DNA of 10,912 bases from JBNRMR01 sp050942895. Lineage in GTDB: Bacteria; Bacillota; Clostridia; Christensenellales; UBA1750. A program made the translations under genes and the position numbers. Below, in pieces: positions 1 to 7,116 of this stretch. Under the pieces are notes generated by a model. It saw only the letters and a program-made list of their open reading frames with translations, was not told the origin of the DNA and ran no database searches. Numbering within the stretch: position 1 is the first letter of the stretch; each line of letters opens with the position of its first letter. The stretch lies in contig JBMNOE010000042.1 in the NCBI GenBank assembly GCA_050942895.1, forward strand, positions 1-10,912. Direction: 5' to 3'.

Positions 1-70
1 GCCCCCGGGGGAGGGCTCTGCCCTCCCCCGGACCCCCTTCCGCCAAGGGATTCTCCCTTGGAACCCTAAA
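1..70. repeat. GC-rich double-hairpin intergenic repeat
   Basis: Two perfect inverted repeats stand side by side. Positions 5-16 pair with 20-31 (12 bp, loop TCT), and positions 43-50 pair with 54-61 (8 bp, loop TTC, the CCAAGGGA / TCCCTTGG stem). No T-tract follows on either strand, so it is not a standard intrinsic terminator, although it sits just after the stop codon of the kinase gene on the minus strand. From memory, paired GC hairpins with a CCAAGGGA-type stem recur between genes in many gut Clostridia. That the element is dispersed here is inference, because only one copy is in the window and it may continue past the left edge. Confidence 0.7.
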
Positions 71-100
71 ACCAAGCAGGAAGCTCTTTCCTTTTGCTGA

Positions 101-760
101 TTACTGAGGCAGGAGTATCTCTGTGGTAAAAGCGCCGTCCTCACTATTGCGGCTGATGTAACCGCCGTAGCGCTCTATGATGTTATCGATGCGCACCAGA
201 CCAAAGCCATGGCCCGCACCCTTCGTCGTCCTAAAGCGGCCGCTCTCCTTTTTCTGCTTGCCCAGCGCGGTAAAGTTGGTGAAAGAGATATAAAGCTGCG
301 TTCTTTTCATGTCCATATAAACGCGTATCATTCTTTTTTCTTCGGGCAAAAGCAGGCTTGCCTCGATGGCATTGTCAAACAGATTACCTATGATCACGCA
401 AAGATCCAGCTCGGAGGTCTTAAGGGCCAGCGGTATATGAGCCCGAGCCTTCACGGGGATGTTTTTTGACCGCGCAAGAGAAATCTTGCTGTTAAAAATG
501 GCATCCGCCATGGCATTGCCCGTTTTTATGGCCACATCCACAGTGGAAAGGTCTTCGTCCAGAAGATTAAGATAGTCCTTTATGGCCTGCAAGTCGCCCT
601 TTGCGGCGTAAGCCTTCATGGTCTGAATGTGGTTTCTATAATCATGCCTCCAGCCGCGAATCTGCCTGTACATGTTTTCAACTTCGGCATAATGCGTTGC
701 AATGAGATCGCCTTGATAAGCAGCGATTCTTTTATCTATCCGCCTTGATATAAACGACAT
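101..760 (-). CDS. Soluble GHKL-type sensor histidine kinase
   Basis: Cytoplasmic histidine kinase of 219 aa, predicted to phosphorylate the response regulator encoded just upstream. Residues 1-38 are a helical, coiled-coil-like lead-in. The phospho-acceptor is His39 in the WRHDYRNH motif typical of AgrC/CitA-like GHKL kinases. The N box is NLFDNAIEA (Asn126, Asn130) and the glycine-rich ATP-lid motif is GHGFGL (183-188). There is no membrane segment and no sensor domain. The gene begins 9 bp after the regulator stop codon, with its GGAGGG ribosome binding site almost touching that stop, so no lost N-terminal domain could be encoded in between. The two genes are clearly co-transcribed. The signal must therefore reach the kinase through a partner protein or a cytoplasmic ligand. 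The family assignment is firm; the stimulus and target genes are unknown. Confidence 0.9.
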   Translation of the reverse strand: MSFISRRIDKRIAAYQGDLIATHYAEVENMYRQIRGWRHDYRNHIQTMKAYAAKGDLQAIKDYLNLLDEDLSTVDVAIKTGNAMADAIFNSKISLARSKNIPVKARAHIPLALKTSELDLCVIIGNLFDNAIEASLLLPEEKRMIRVYMDMKRTQLYISFTNFTALGKQKKESGRFRTTKGAGHGFGLVRIDNIIERYGGYISRNSEDGAFTTEILLPQ

Positions 761-769
761 AATCCCTCC

Positions 770-1480
770 TCATCCGGAAGAAAACATCCGAGAAATTATC
801 GCCCTGTTGAGCGCCTCGTATGCGCCCCTTGGCAAAGGCACCCTGGTTCCGCCATGCAGAAAAACCTCCGTCTTAGAGGTTTTTTGCACGAAAGTAAGAT
901 TGACTATGAACGAACGGCCCACCCTGAAAAATCGCTCATCCAGCTCCTTTTCGACTTCGCCCAGAGTTTTTCTGACTGTGAAATCCTGCTTCGCATGGAC
1001 GGTGACGTAGTTTTGCCGCACTTCAATGTAACGAATTTCATATAGCGGAACTAAGACCGCCTCCCCGGCCTGCTCGAGTATCAGCACCTTTTCGTTGCGC
1101 TTCAGCTTTTCCGCCGCCCTGTTCAAAACCTCAAAGAGTTTTTCCTCGTCAACGGGCTTCATCAGATAATGCAACGCTGAAACCTCGTAGCCTTCAAGGA
1201 TATAGTCGCTGTAGCCGGTGATAAAGATTATTTGAACGGCTTCATTTTCCCTGCGAATCTCCCGCGCCAGGGAAACACCATCCATAACACCCATCTCTAT
1301 GTCCAAAAGCAGTATGTCGTAGTCCTTATTATCGCCGTAACTGAACAAAAACGCTTCCGCGCAGGAAAAGACATCCAGCCTTGCCCGGGCGCCGACGGCT
1401 TCCGCCCAGCCCTTTGCCAAAGCAGAAATATAGCCCGCGTCCGCCTCGCTGTCGTCGCAGACCGCAATTCTATATATCAT
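770..1480 (-). CDS. LytTR-family response regulator
   Basis: Two-component DNA-binding regulator of 236 aa. The receiver domain (about 1-120) has the acidic pair Asp9-Asp10, phospho-acceptor Asp60 in LLLDIEMGVMDG, Thr88 and the conserved Lys108-Pro109. The C-terminal LytTR domain (about 130-230) carries the typical YIEVRQNYVTVH and RVGRSFIVNL segments. This class binds DNA as direct repeats and often controls secreted, competence, bacteriocin or surface functions. The start is supported by AAGGGGTG six bases upstream of ATG. It is the first gene of a regulator-kinase pair. The 103-bp gap to the nadE stop contains no clear terminator, so read-through from nadE is possible. No convincing LytTR direct repeat was found in that gap, so autoregulation is not demonstrated. 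Confidence 0.93.
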   Translation of the reverse strand: MIYRIAVCDDSEADAGYISALAKGWAEAVGARARLDVFSCAEAFLFSYGDNKDYDILLLDIEMGVMDGVSLAREIRRENEAVQIIFITGYSDYILEGYEVSALHYLMKPVDEEKLFEVLNRAAEKLKRNEKVLILEQAGEAVLVPLYEIRYIEVRQNYVTVHAKQDFTVRKTLGEVEKELDERFFRVGRSFIVNLTFVQKTSKTEVFLHGGTRVPLPRGAYEALNRAIISRMFSSG

Positions 1481-1583
1481 CGCTTCACCCCTTTTTATCC
1501 GGCTTTATGGCGCTAAACTCTTCTGATTTGAAGTGCAGACTGGCAATTAACCATTGCATGTTTTCATTCATTATGTAATTCTG

Positions 1584-3497
1584 TTAAAGGATATCGTCCA
1601 GAAAAATTTCCGCCCGGGCATCGGAGGGCATCGACCAGTCACCCCTGGGAGAGAGGGAAACCGAGCCCACCTTAACGCCGTCGGGCAGGCAGGAGCGCTT
1701 GAACTGCTGTGAGAAAAAGCGCCTGAGGAAAAGCTCCAGCCACTTTTTTATCTCACCCTCGCCGTAAAGGCCGCTGAAAGCCAGCTTGGCAATCCGCAGA
1801 ATTTTCTCCGGTGAAAAGCCGAAGCGCACCGTGTAGTATAGAAAAAAGTCATGCAGCTCGTAGGGGCCGATGATATCCTCAGTTCTTTGCTGTATCTCGC
1901 CATCCTTAGGCGGGAGCAGCTCGGGGGAAACCGGTGTTTGCACAATGTCCAGCAGCACCGCCGACAGCTCGCCATTACCCGCTGCCAGCGCAAGGGCTGC
2001 CTCATGCCGCACTATATGGCGCACCATGGTTTTCGGCACAGAGGCGTTCACCGCGTACATGGACATATGATCGCCGTTATATGTGGTCCAGCCCAGGGCA
2101 AGCTCCGAAAGATCCCCCGGGCCCACCATCAAGCCGTTTTCCATATTCGCCACGTCCATCATGACCTGGGTGCGCTCTCTGGCCTGAGCATTTTCATAGG
2201 CGGCGTCAAAGCGCCCTTCCTCCAGGCCGATATCCTTAAAGTGCTGCCGAACGCTTTTGCTGATATCTATCTCCCTGAAATCCACTTTTAACAGTTCACA
2301 AAGCCTTTGTGCGTTTGACTTCGTCCGCTGCGTTGTGCCGAAGCAGGGCATCGTTATCGCCAAGATATCTTTCCTGGAGCGGTTCAGCATGTTCATAGCC
2401 CTTACCATCACCAGCAGCGCCAAAGCGCTGTCCAGCCCTCCGGAAATTGCTATCATTATTTTTTGAGCGCCTGTGTGCTGAATGCGTTTTTTTAGGCCAT
2501 GTGCCTGAATTTTCAGCACAAGCTCGCAGCGGCGGCTAAGTTCATGCGGATCTTCGGGTATGAAGGGCTCGGGTCTAAAGGAGCGTTCAAGCCTGGTTTC
2601 AACGATTTCAGGAGAGAATGGAATGCTTTCGCACTCTTGCGGGGATAAGCCGGTATGGGTTCCCGCCCTGAGCCTCTCGCTTGAAAGCTTGCCCAGATCG
2701 ACATCCGCAGTTATAATATATTTGCCGCCGAAGGGCTCGTTTTCGGCCAATAGAGCGCCTTTTTCATATATCATATTGTGAGCTGAAAAAACCATGTCCT
2801 GTGTGGATTCGCTGGGGGCTGCACCTGCCCTGACATATGCGCACTGAAGCCTTCCGCTGGCCGACGACGCAATGCCCCTTATGCTCTCTGCCCTGCCGAT
2901 TATCTCGCCGCTGGCGGAAAGGTTCAATATGACTTTAGCTCCCCTTGCGCACATATCAGCTCCAGGCGGGCAAGCCATAATAAGGTCGTCGCCTATCTCA
3001 ACGCCGAAGGCAAAATCGGCCATGTTATCGGCTGCAAAAACAAGGCCCGGGCCAAAGATTGCCCTTTCACCGTTTGAAAATACATGCTGAACACTTCCGA
3101 CATTTCCGCTGCCGGATGAAAAATGGCGCGACTCCTGGCTGCTTACAGCGCTCTTGGGAACGATGCCCAGCACTTTCCCCCTGTGGCAGACTGCCGCCGC
3201 GCTGTAGAGCTTACCGCCGTGCTTAAGTGGAAGGCCGGCTGCGAAGGCGATGTCAAGCCCCGAAGTCTCCCCCACTATTTCAAACAGCGCCCTTTCCGCC
3301 GCAGCAATCAGCGCTTCCATAAAAAAAAGATCGCCACAGGTGTAGCCGGTGATGCAAAGCTCCGGCAGCGCCAAAAGCTTTGCGCCCAGCCCCGCGGCGC
3401 TTTCTATGGCGCGGATTATCTCCCGCGCGTTTTTATCCGGGTTCGCCACGGCGATATCCACCGAAGCGGCGCCGACTTTTACAAAACCATGCTTCAT
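1584..3497 (-). CDS. nadE: NAD+ synthetase with degenerate glutaminase domain
   Basis: Makes NAD+ from nicotinic acid adenine dinucleotide, ATP and an amide nitrogen donor, in the cytoplasm. At 637 aa it has the normal two-domain length. The N-terminal nitrilase-like glutaminase domain (about 5-270) keeps Glu46 (LPELCITGYTCGDL) and Lys115 (GIVPKS). The motif that normally reads EICEDLW, with the nucleophilic Cys, reads EIGDDLI here, so position 169 is Gly (codon GGC at 2991-2993). The loop after Lys115 is also about four residues shorter than usual and lacks the YxEFYE element. The C-terminal synthetase domain (about 320-637) looks intact: P-loop SGGLDS (352-357), TMPCFGTTQRT, the ARERTQ helix, GDLSELALGWTTYNGDHMSMY and the TPVSPELLPP / EDIIGPYELHDFF segments. 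The inferred outcome is an enzyme using free ammonia, or nitrogen supplied in trans. GGGGGAAAG lies upstream of the ATG. Confidence 0.93.
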   Translation of the reverse strand: MKHGFVKVGAASVDIAVANPDKNAREIIRAIESAAGLGAKLLALPELCITGYTCGDLFFMEALIAAAERALFEIVGETSGLDIAFAAGLPLKHGGKLYSAAAVCHRGKVLGIVPKSAVSSQESRHFSSGSGNVGSVQHVFSNGERAIFGPGLVFAADNMADFAFGVEIGDDLIMACPPGADMCARGAKVILNLSASGEIIGRAESIRGIASSASGRLQCAYVRAGAAPSESTQDMVFSAHNMIYEKGALLAENEPFGGKYIITADVDLGKLSSERLRAGTHTGLSPQECESIPFSPEIVETRLERSFRPEPFIPEDPHELSRRCELVLKIQAHGLKKRIQHTGAQKIMIAISGGLDSALALLVMVRAMNMLNRSRKDILAITMPCFGTTQRTKSNAQRLCELLKVDFREIDISKSVRQHFKDIGLEEGRFDAAYENAQARERTQVMMDVANMENGLMVGPGDLSELALGWTTYNGDHMSMYAVNASVPKTMVRHIVRHEAALALAAGNGELSAVLLDIVQTPVSPELLPPKDGEIQQRTEDIIGPYELHDFFLYYTVRFGFSPEKILRIAKLAFSGLYGEGEIKKWLELFLRRFFSQQFKRSCLPDGVKVGSVSLSPRGDWSMPSDARAEIFLDDIL

Positions 3498-3532
3498 GTT
3501 CTTTCCCCCGCTGCACTGAATTTGTCAAACTT

Positions 3533-3538
3533 ATTATA
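3533..3538 (-). promoter_or_regulatory. Putative -10 box for nadE
   Basis: A perfect TATAAT on the minus strand lies 35 bases upstream of the nadE ATG. The hexamer 17 bases further upstream, TGTTCA, is a poor -35 box. The position is right for a short leader of about 28 bases. This would separate nadE transcription from that of the gene before it. Confidence 0.45.
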
Positions 3539-3579
3539 GCGCAATCGAATGGAAATGAACAGTTTTCCGGTGCAAAAGC

Positions 3580-4005
3580 CTATTTTTCTCCCCTGATAAT
3601 TTTATTGCCAAGGGAGTTTAAGGCTTCGGAGGGCTCATATTCCGCTTTATAGCAGACATCACCAATATACATGTAGCTGCCGTATGCGCCGACACTGATG
3701 CTTTGGCCGGATGTCAGCTCCACAGTGTAGGTGATAAGCTGTCCCGCCATGTTCCTTCCGGAGTCATCCCGCCGGTAAATGGTGACCTGGCGCAGTATTT
3801 CCGCCAGCTCATCAAAGGTCTCTTTCCTGACTACCGGCGCAGTTTCATTTGGCGCAATAGCACGCACGCTGGCGCTTTTGATATCGCCGGCGCTGATATC
3901 GCTAAAGGGCTTTCTGCCAATTGTTCCGTTTATAAAAAAGAATGTCAACGCTGCCAGAGTCAACCCAGCAACAATAAGAGCGATTCCTAAACGTCTCTTT
4001 TTCAT
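3580..4005 (-). CDS. Small membrane-anchored protein of unknown function
   Basis: Protein of 141 aa with a basic start (KKRR), one hydrophobic segment at about 6-26, and a C-terminal domain of about 110 residues predicted to lie outside the membrane. There is no lipobox cysteine, so it is an anchored membrane protein rather than a lipoprotein. The exported part begins with RKPFSDISAGDIKSASV and ends with YKAEYEPSEALNSLGNKII. From memory, this pairing of a KPF..(L/I)...DI..A.V segment with a Y..(K/E)YEP.EALN segment recurs in uncharacterised small proteins of clostridia; I know of no assigned function. AGAGGTG seven bases before the ATG supports the start. It lies 86 bp after the esterase gene and 82 bp before nadE, which appears to have its own promoter. 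A functional link to either neighbour is not shown. Confidence 0.75.
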   Translation of the reverse strand: MKKRRLGIALIVAGLTLAALTFFFINGTIGRKPFSDISAGDIKSASVRAIAPNETAPVVRKETFDELAEILRQVTIYRRDDSGRNMAGQLITYTVELTSGQSISVGAYGSYMYIGDVCYKAEYEPSEALNSLGNKIIRGEK

Positions 4006-4091
4006 TCTTGCACCTCTTGTCTTCGCCTTTTAACATTGATAACGGAGACAAGGCGCGTTTTGTTGCGGCTTTCGCCCATATGCTGGAAACC

Positions 4092-4892
4092 CTACTCGCC
4101 GGGGATGGCTTCGCCAAGCACGAAAAGAGCGGCGTTTTGCCCGGCTTGAGCGCCCACTATGTTATATCCTTCCTGAAAATAGTGAAATTCGTCCTTCATA
4201 AGCCCCAGCGCGAGCATCTCCTTAAACTTTGCCGATACTAAAACCACCCTGGAGTCCTCGTCGCAGATCTCAATCTGCGCGTTCATTATTTCCACATAAA
4301 GATCGTGAAAGTCACTGTTGAAGCCAATCTGTACAAGAAAACACCGCTCTATGCCCGCTCTTTGCATTTCCTCCAGCATTGAATTAAACTTCTCTTTGTA
4401 TTCGCTTCCAGGCATCCCTTTGCCGCCGTCTCTCTCTCCTTGGCACCAGACCATGAACCTGTTCCTGATCTCAATGCCGCTTCGCATAAGGAAACCTTCG
4501 GCGCTTTTAAACCGTTTTATTGAATCATCCAGATAGCTGCCGCCGGGTTGCCATTCATCTATGGAGGAGGCGCCCTTCGAGGCCGATATACCCACCACAG
4601 GCACTTTGACGCCCTTATAATATTCAACCGTAAAAGCCGAGACCATGGAACCGGTTTTCATGCCCGGCTCGTTTATGCCCGTAATGATGTTTTCCTCCGC
4701 GCCGAAAGGCTCCGCCATGGGATAAAGCCTGTCCGGTGCGCTGATGGCCCTAAATTCATACCCCCAGCCATCAGGAACCGTCGGTGCTTTGGAAGCATCG
4801 CCCCTGCCAGCCATATTGCTTTGCCCCATGAATATGATGAGATCCACCACGCCGCCGCGTTCAAGATCAAGATTGCCAGAGATACAGACCAC
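4092..4892 (-). CDS. SASA-family carbohydrate (acetyl)esterase
   Basis: Predicted SGNH-like serine esterase of the SASA / carbohydrate esterase 6 type, which removes acetyl groups from sialic acid or plant polysaccharides. With the GTG start at 4892 it is 266 aa. Visible motifs are the nucleophile block FMGQSNMAGRG (Ser25), the MVWCQGERDG block (Gln151-Gly152-Glu153), and the C-terminal DEFHYFQEGY block providing Asp234 and His237. No signal peptide is present, so it probably acts on imported substrate in the cytoplasm. The start is uncertain. GTG at 4892 is not well placed relative to the AAAGGGG next to it, and in-frame GTG codons at 4850 or 4847 would begin just before the conserved DLIIFMGQSN strand. 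A good promoter lies at 4914-4942. Substrate cannot be read from the sequence, though sugar deacetylation would suit the nearby fucosidase operon. Confidence 0.85.
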   Translation of the reverse strand: MVCISGNLDLERGGVVDLIIFMGQSNMAGRGDASKAPTVPDGWGYEFRAISAPDRLYPMAEPFGAEENIITGINEPGMKTGSMVSAFTVEYYKGVKVPVVGISASKGASSIDEWQPGGSYLDDSIKRFKSAEGFLMRSGIEIRNRFMVWCQGERDGGKGMPGSEYKEKFNSMLEEMQRAGIERCFLVQIGFNSDFHDLYVEIMNAQIEICDEDSRVVLVSAKFKEMLALGLMKDEFHYFQEGYNIVGAQAGQNAALFVLGEAIPGE

Positions 4893-4913
4893 CCCTTTGC
4901 TTTTTATAACATA

Positions 4914-4942
4914 ACTATAGCCTATTGCGGATGTAAAATCAA
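4914..4942 (-). promoter_or_regulatory. Putative promoter of the SASA esterase
   Basis: On the minus strand, TTGATT (4937-4942) and TATAGT (4914-4919) are separated by exactly 17 bases and match the sigma-A consensus at 4 of 6 and 5 of 6 positions. Predicted transcription begins about 15 bases before the GTG at 4892. It stands back to back with the likely promoter region of the plus-strand YdeI-like gene. Confidence 0.55.
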
Positions 4943-4970
4943 TTTTGTTTTTTACGCTCCTGTGTTAATA

Positions 4971-4976
4971 TATAAT
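4971..4976 (+). promoter_or_regulatory. Putative -10 box for the YdeI-like gene
   Basis: A perfect TATAAT lies 34 bases before the plus-strand ATG at 5010. The -35 region is only a T-run (TTTTTA or TTTACG, at sub-optimal spacing), so the promoter is partly matched. A GAAGGTGAT ribosome binding site at 4996-5004 follows, five bases before the ATG. Confidence 0.4.
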
Positions 4977-5009
4977 TGTTGTTATAAAAACTTATGAAGG
5001 TGATAGCAT

Positions 5010-5570
5010 ATGAACGATCCTTTTGTGTTTGCCAGCAGTATGCAATTTCGCGCATGGCTGGAGAAAAACTGCACCGGCAGCGGCGGCATATGGCTTCTTT
5101 TCGGCAAAAAGGGCGGGCCTATAACCCTTTCCGCCAACGAAGCCCTGGAAGAAGCCCTTTGCTTTGGCTGGATTGACGGGAAAATGCAAAGCATAGATGA
5201 TAAAACCTACAAAAAATACTTTTCCGTCCGCCGGGGAAGCAGCAACTGGTCGGATAAAAACAAAGCATTGGCTGAAAAGCTTGAACAGCAGGGAAAAATG
5301 ACCGATTACGGCAGGGCAAAAATCGCAGAGGCAAAAAAAGACGGCCGCTGGGACGCCCCCAAAGCCCCCGCAATAACCGAGGAGCAGATTGCGCTTGTAT
5401 GCGGATTGCTAAGGGAGCATCAGCCGGCCTATGAAAATTTCAATGCCATGCCCCCCTCGGTAAAGTTGACTTACACAAGGGCATATCTGGATGCCAAGAC
5501 TGACAAAGGCCGCGAAAAGCGCCTGCAATGGATGATCGATCGGCTGAATAAGAGCCTGAAGCCAATGTGA
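5010..5570 (+). CDS. YdeI/OmpD-associated family protein
   Basis: Cytoplasmic protein of 186 aa, the usual length for the YdeI/OmpD-associated (OmdA-type) family. Recognisable blocks are LEKNCTGSGGIWLLFGKKGG (18-37), EALEEALCFGWIDGKMQSID (44-63), and YFSVRRGSSNWSDKNK (71-86), the last close to the family signature R.K.SNWS..NK. The C-terminal part (about 125-186) contains the helical region ending in REKRLQWMIDRLNKS, which is also typical. The family has been linked by name to peptide or bacteriocin protection and to outer-membrane porin expression in enterics, but its biochemical role is unsettled and the porin link cannot apply to a Gram-positive cell. It is the only complete plus-strand gene in the window, monocistronic, with its own terminator immediately after the stop. 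Confidence 0.88.
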   Translation: MNDPFVFASSMQFRAWLEKNCTGSGGIWLLFGKKGGPITLSANEALEEALCFGWIDGKMQSIDDKTYKKYFSVRRGSSNWSDKNKALAEKLEQQGKMTDYGRAKIAEAKKDGRWDAPKAPAITEEQIALVCGLLREHQPAYENFNAMPPSVKLTYTRAYLDAKTDKGREKRLQWMIDRLNKSLKPM

Positions 5571-5576
5571 CCTGTC

Positions 5577-5616
5577 AAAAAACGGAGCCGCTATAAATAC
5601 GGCTCCGCTCTTTTTT
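5577..5616. terminator. Bidirectional intrinsic terminator
   Basis: A perfect 8-bp stem CGGAGCCG (5583-5590) pairs with CGGCTCCG (5600-5607) around a 9-base loop. TTTTTT follows at 5611-5616, and AAAAAA precedes at 5577-5582, giving a T-tract on the minus strand too. It ends the YdeI-like transcript six bases after its stop codon and also the converging fucosidase operon, whose last stop is at 5631. Confidence 0.92.
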
Positions 5617-5630
5617 CGCTCTGTTTCAGA

Positions 5631-7097
5631 TTATTCCAGCTCCACCGCCAGGCAGTTGACATACTCCGTGGGCAGGTTTTCCGGCAGCTTTACATTCAAT
5701 ATGCCGAAGCAATGCTTAAACTCCACATCGCCATAGCCCAACAGGCGCACATTCTTTACTCTCTCCCCTTCGTTGAAGCTGCGGATGGCCAAAGCGCCGT
5801 CCTTGGGCCTTGCCATCATGAAAGCATAGACTGTGTTTTCTTTTTTGACGAATCTGAAATCCGTCTCGTTCCAGTCCGTCTTATCCTCGCGGAAGCCCTC
5901 GATCAACACCCTGGTCATTCCCTCGCCCGATTTTTTCCATGGGCGGGTGCTATAAACGCCCTCGGCGCAGACTTCAAACCATGCCGCAAGTTCATTCAGT
6001 ATATATCTGGCCTCATCGTCGATTGTGCCGTCGGGTCTTTGCAGTATGTTCAGCAGCATTGTCCCGTTCTTTGATATGACATCCACCAGGATCTCGGTGA
6101 TATGCCCCGGCCGCTTATATTCTTCCCTCACATCGTAGAACCATTTTCCTATGCAGGTATCGGTTTGCCAGGGTTCAGGGTTGATGTCCGGCAGCTGGCT
6201 TTTTTCGATATCGACAATCCCCACCCGGTAGATGCTTGGGTTTCTGTCCTTCTGGGTGTAGACGGCCCGATTTTTGCCATGCTTTTCTGCCGAAGCATTA
6301 TATAAATATGCAGCGATCTCAAGGCCGCAGCCGTAATCGGCGCTTTCCTCCGGCGAATCGTCGTGCCAATGGGGGCCAAAGGGCAAGGAGCCGTCAGTGT
6401 AAAGCATGTCAGGGGTAAAAAGGTCGATCATCTCCTTTATGGCCTTAACCCAATAGCTCCTGAAATCCGCATCATCCGTGTACCAGGGTCTGACTGAAGG
6501 ACCTGTCTTTGGCTCCGAGTCATGGCGGCTGTTGTTATGGTAGAAATCCAGCCACTCAGGGTCGTTGCCGTCGTATGGCACGCCTTTGTACGGGCCGTAA
6601 CTGTCACTTCCCTTGTTGTCCTTCCACCATGAGAAGCTTGCCCCCAGATGCTCGGACATGCCGAAGGGCAGATTATAGCGCTTTGCCGCCTGCTGCCACA
6701 GCCCGCAGATGTTCTTCATGGGGCCAACCTGCGCGGAGTTCATCCGGTTCAGCTTGGATGGATAGTTGAAAAAGTGATCATGATGCATGCCCTGCACCAT
6801 GAAATACCGGGCGCCGGCCTTGTAATACAGGTCCATCAGCCCGTCAGGGTCAAAGTTCTCGGCCTTCCACAGGGCGCAGATATCCTTATAGCCGAACTTG
6901 GAGGGATGCCCGTAATGGCGCAGATGGTAAAGATATTGGGGCGAGCCCTCACGGTACATGTTTCGGGCGTACCAGTCGCCGTACATGGGCACGCTCTGGG
7001 GGCCCCAGTGGCTCCAAATTCCGAACTTTGCGTCGCGAAACCAGTCTGGACATCCTGCCTTATAGAGGGATTCAAAGCTTGCTTCAAACTTACTCAT
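5631..7097 (-). CDS. GH29 alpha-L-fucosidase, cytoplasmic
   Basis: Glycoside hydrolase of 488 aa, predicted to release L-fucose from fucosides by the retaining mechanism of family GH29. The N-terminal barrel shows the family blocks KFGIWSHWGPQSVPMYGDWY (24-43, with His30-Trp31), HHDHFFNYPSKLN (105-117) and PDMLYTDGSLPF (229-240), where Asp235 is the likely nucleophile. Glu298 in VDIEKSQ is a candidate acid/base, but its position varies within GH29 and is not certain. ILVDVISKNGTMLLNI is the classical end-of-barrel block, followed by a beta-rich C-terminal domain. There is no signal peptide, so the substrate must be a small imported fucoside. The usual PWE motif reads PWQ here, consistent with a divergent subgroup. 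GGAGGAG seven bases upstream of the ATG fixes the start, 19 bp after the dehydrogenase stop. It is the last gene of the operon. Confidence 0.88.
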   Translation of the reverse strand: MSKFEASFESLYKAGCPDWFRDAKFGIWSHWGPQSVPMYGDWYARNMYREGSPQYLYHLRHYGHPSKFGYKDICALWKAENFDPDGLMDLYYKAGARYFMVQGMHHDHFFNYPSKLNRMNSAQVGPMKNICGLWQQAAKRYNLPFGMSEHLGASFSWWKDNKGSDSYGPYKGVPYDGNDPEWLDFYHNNSRHDSEPKTGPSVRPWYTDDADFRSYWVKAIKEMIDLFTPDMLYTDGSLPFGPHWHDDSPEESADYGCGLEIAAYLYNASAEKHGKNRAVYTQKDRNPSIYRVGIVDIEKSQLPDINPEPWQTDTCIGKWFYDVREEYKRPGHITEILVDVISKNGTMLLNILQRPDGTIDDEARYILNELAAWFEVCAEGVYSTRPWKKSGEGMTRVLIEGFREDKTDWNETDFRFVKKENTVYAFMMARPKDGALAIRSFNEGERVKNVRLLGYGDVEFKHCFGILNVKLPENLPTEYVNCLAVELE

Positions 7098-7104
7098 GAC
7101 TTAA

Positions 7105-7111
7105 CTCCTCC
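7105..7111 (-). promoter_or_regulatory. Ribosome binding site of the fucosidase
   Basis: GGAGGAG on the minus strand, seven bases before the ATG at 7097 and five bases after the stop codon of the preceding dehydrogenase gene. It shows tight operon coupling. Confidence 0.85.
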
Positions 7112-7116
7112 ATATT

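Noticed and set aside
1543..1557. GCAAT / ATTGC inverted repeat upstream of the LytTR regulator as its own binding site
   Set aside because: LytTR proteins bind direct repeats about 21 bp apart; no good pair was found and a 5-bp inverted repeat is weak.
1851..2291. Long plus-strand open frame antisense to nadE
   Set aside because: It overlaps conserved synthetase motifs on the other strand, has no ribosome binding site, and its translation resembles no known family; it is a coding shadow.
2953..2972. Cys176 or Cys183 of NadE as a replacement nucleophile
   Set aside because: Both are displaced by 7 or more residues from the catalytic position at the end of the EI(C) strand, so they are unlikely to substitute; only a structure would settle it.
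3523..3528. Perfect TTGACA on the minus strand before nadE
   Set aside because: It lies downstream of the TATAAT box and has no -10 element at 16-18 bases after it, so it is unlikely to be a -35 box.
4016..4055. Inverted repeats CTTGTCT/AGACAAG and CGCCTT/AAGGCG between the esterase and the small membrane protein
   Set aside because: Loops are about 20 bases, stems are short and mutually exclusive, and no T-tract follows; a chance occurrence is likely.
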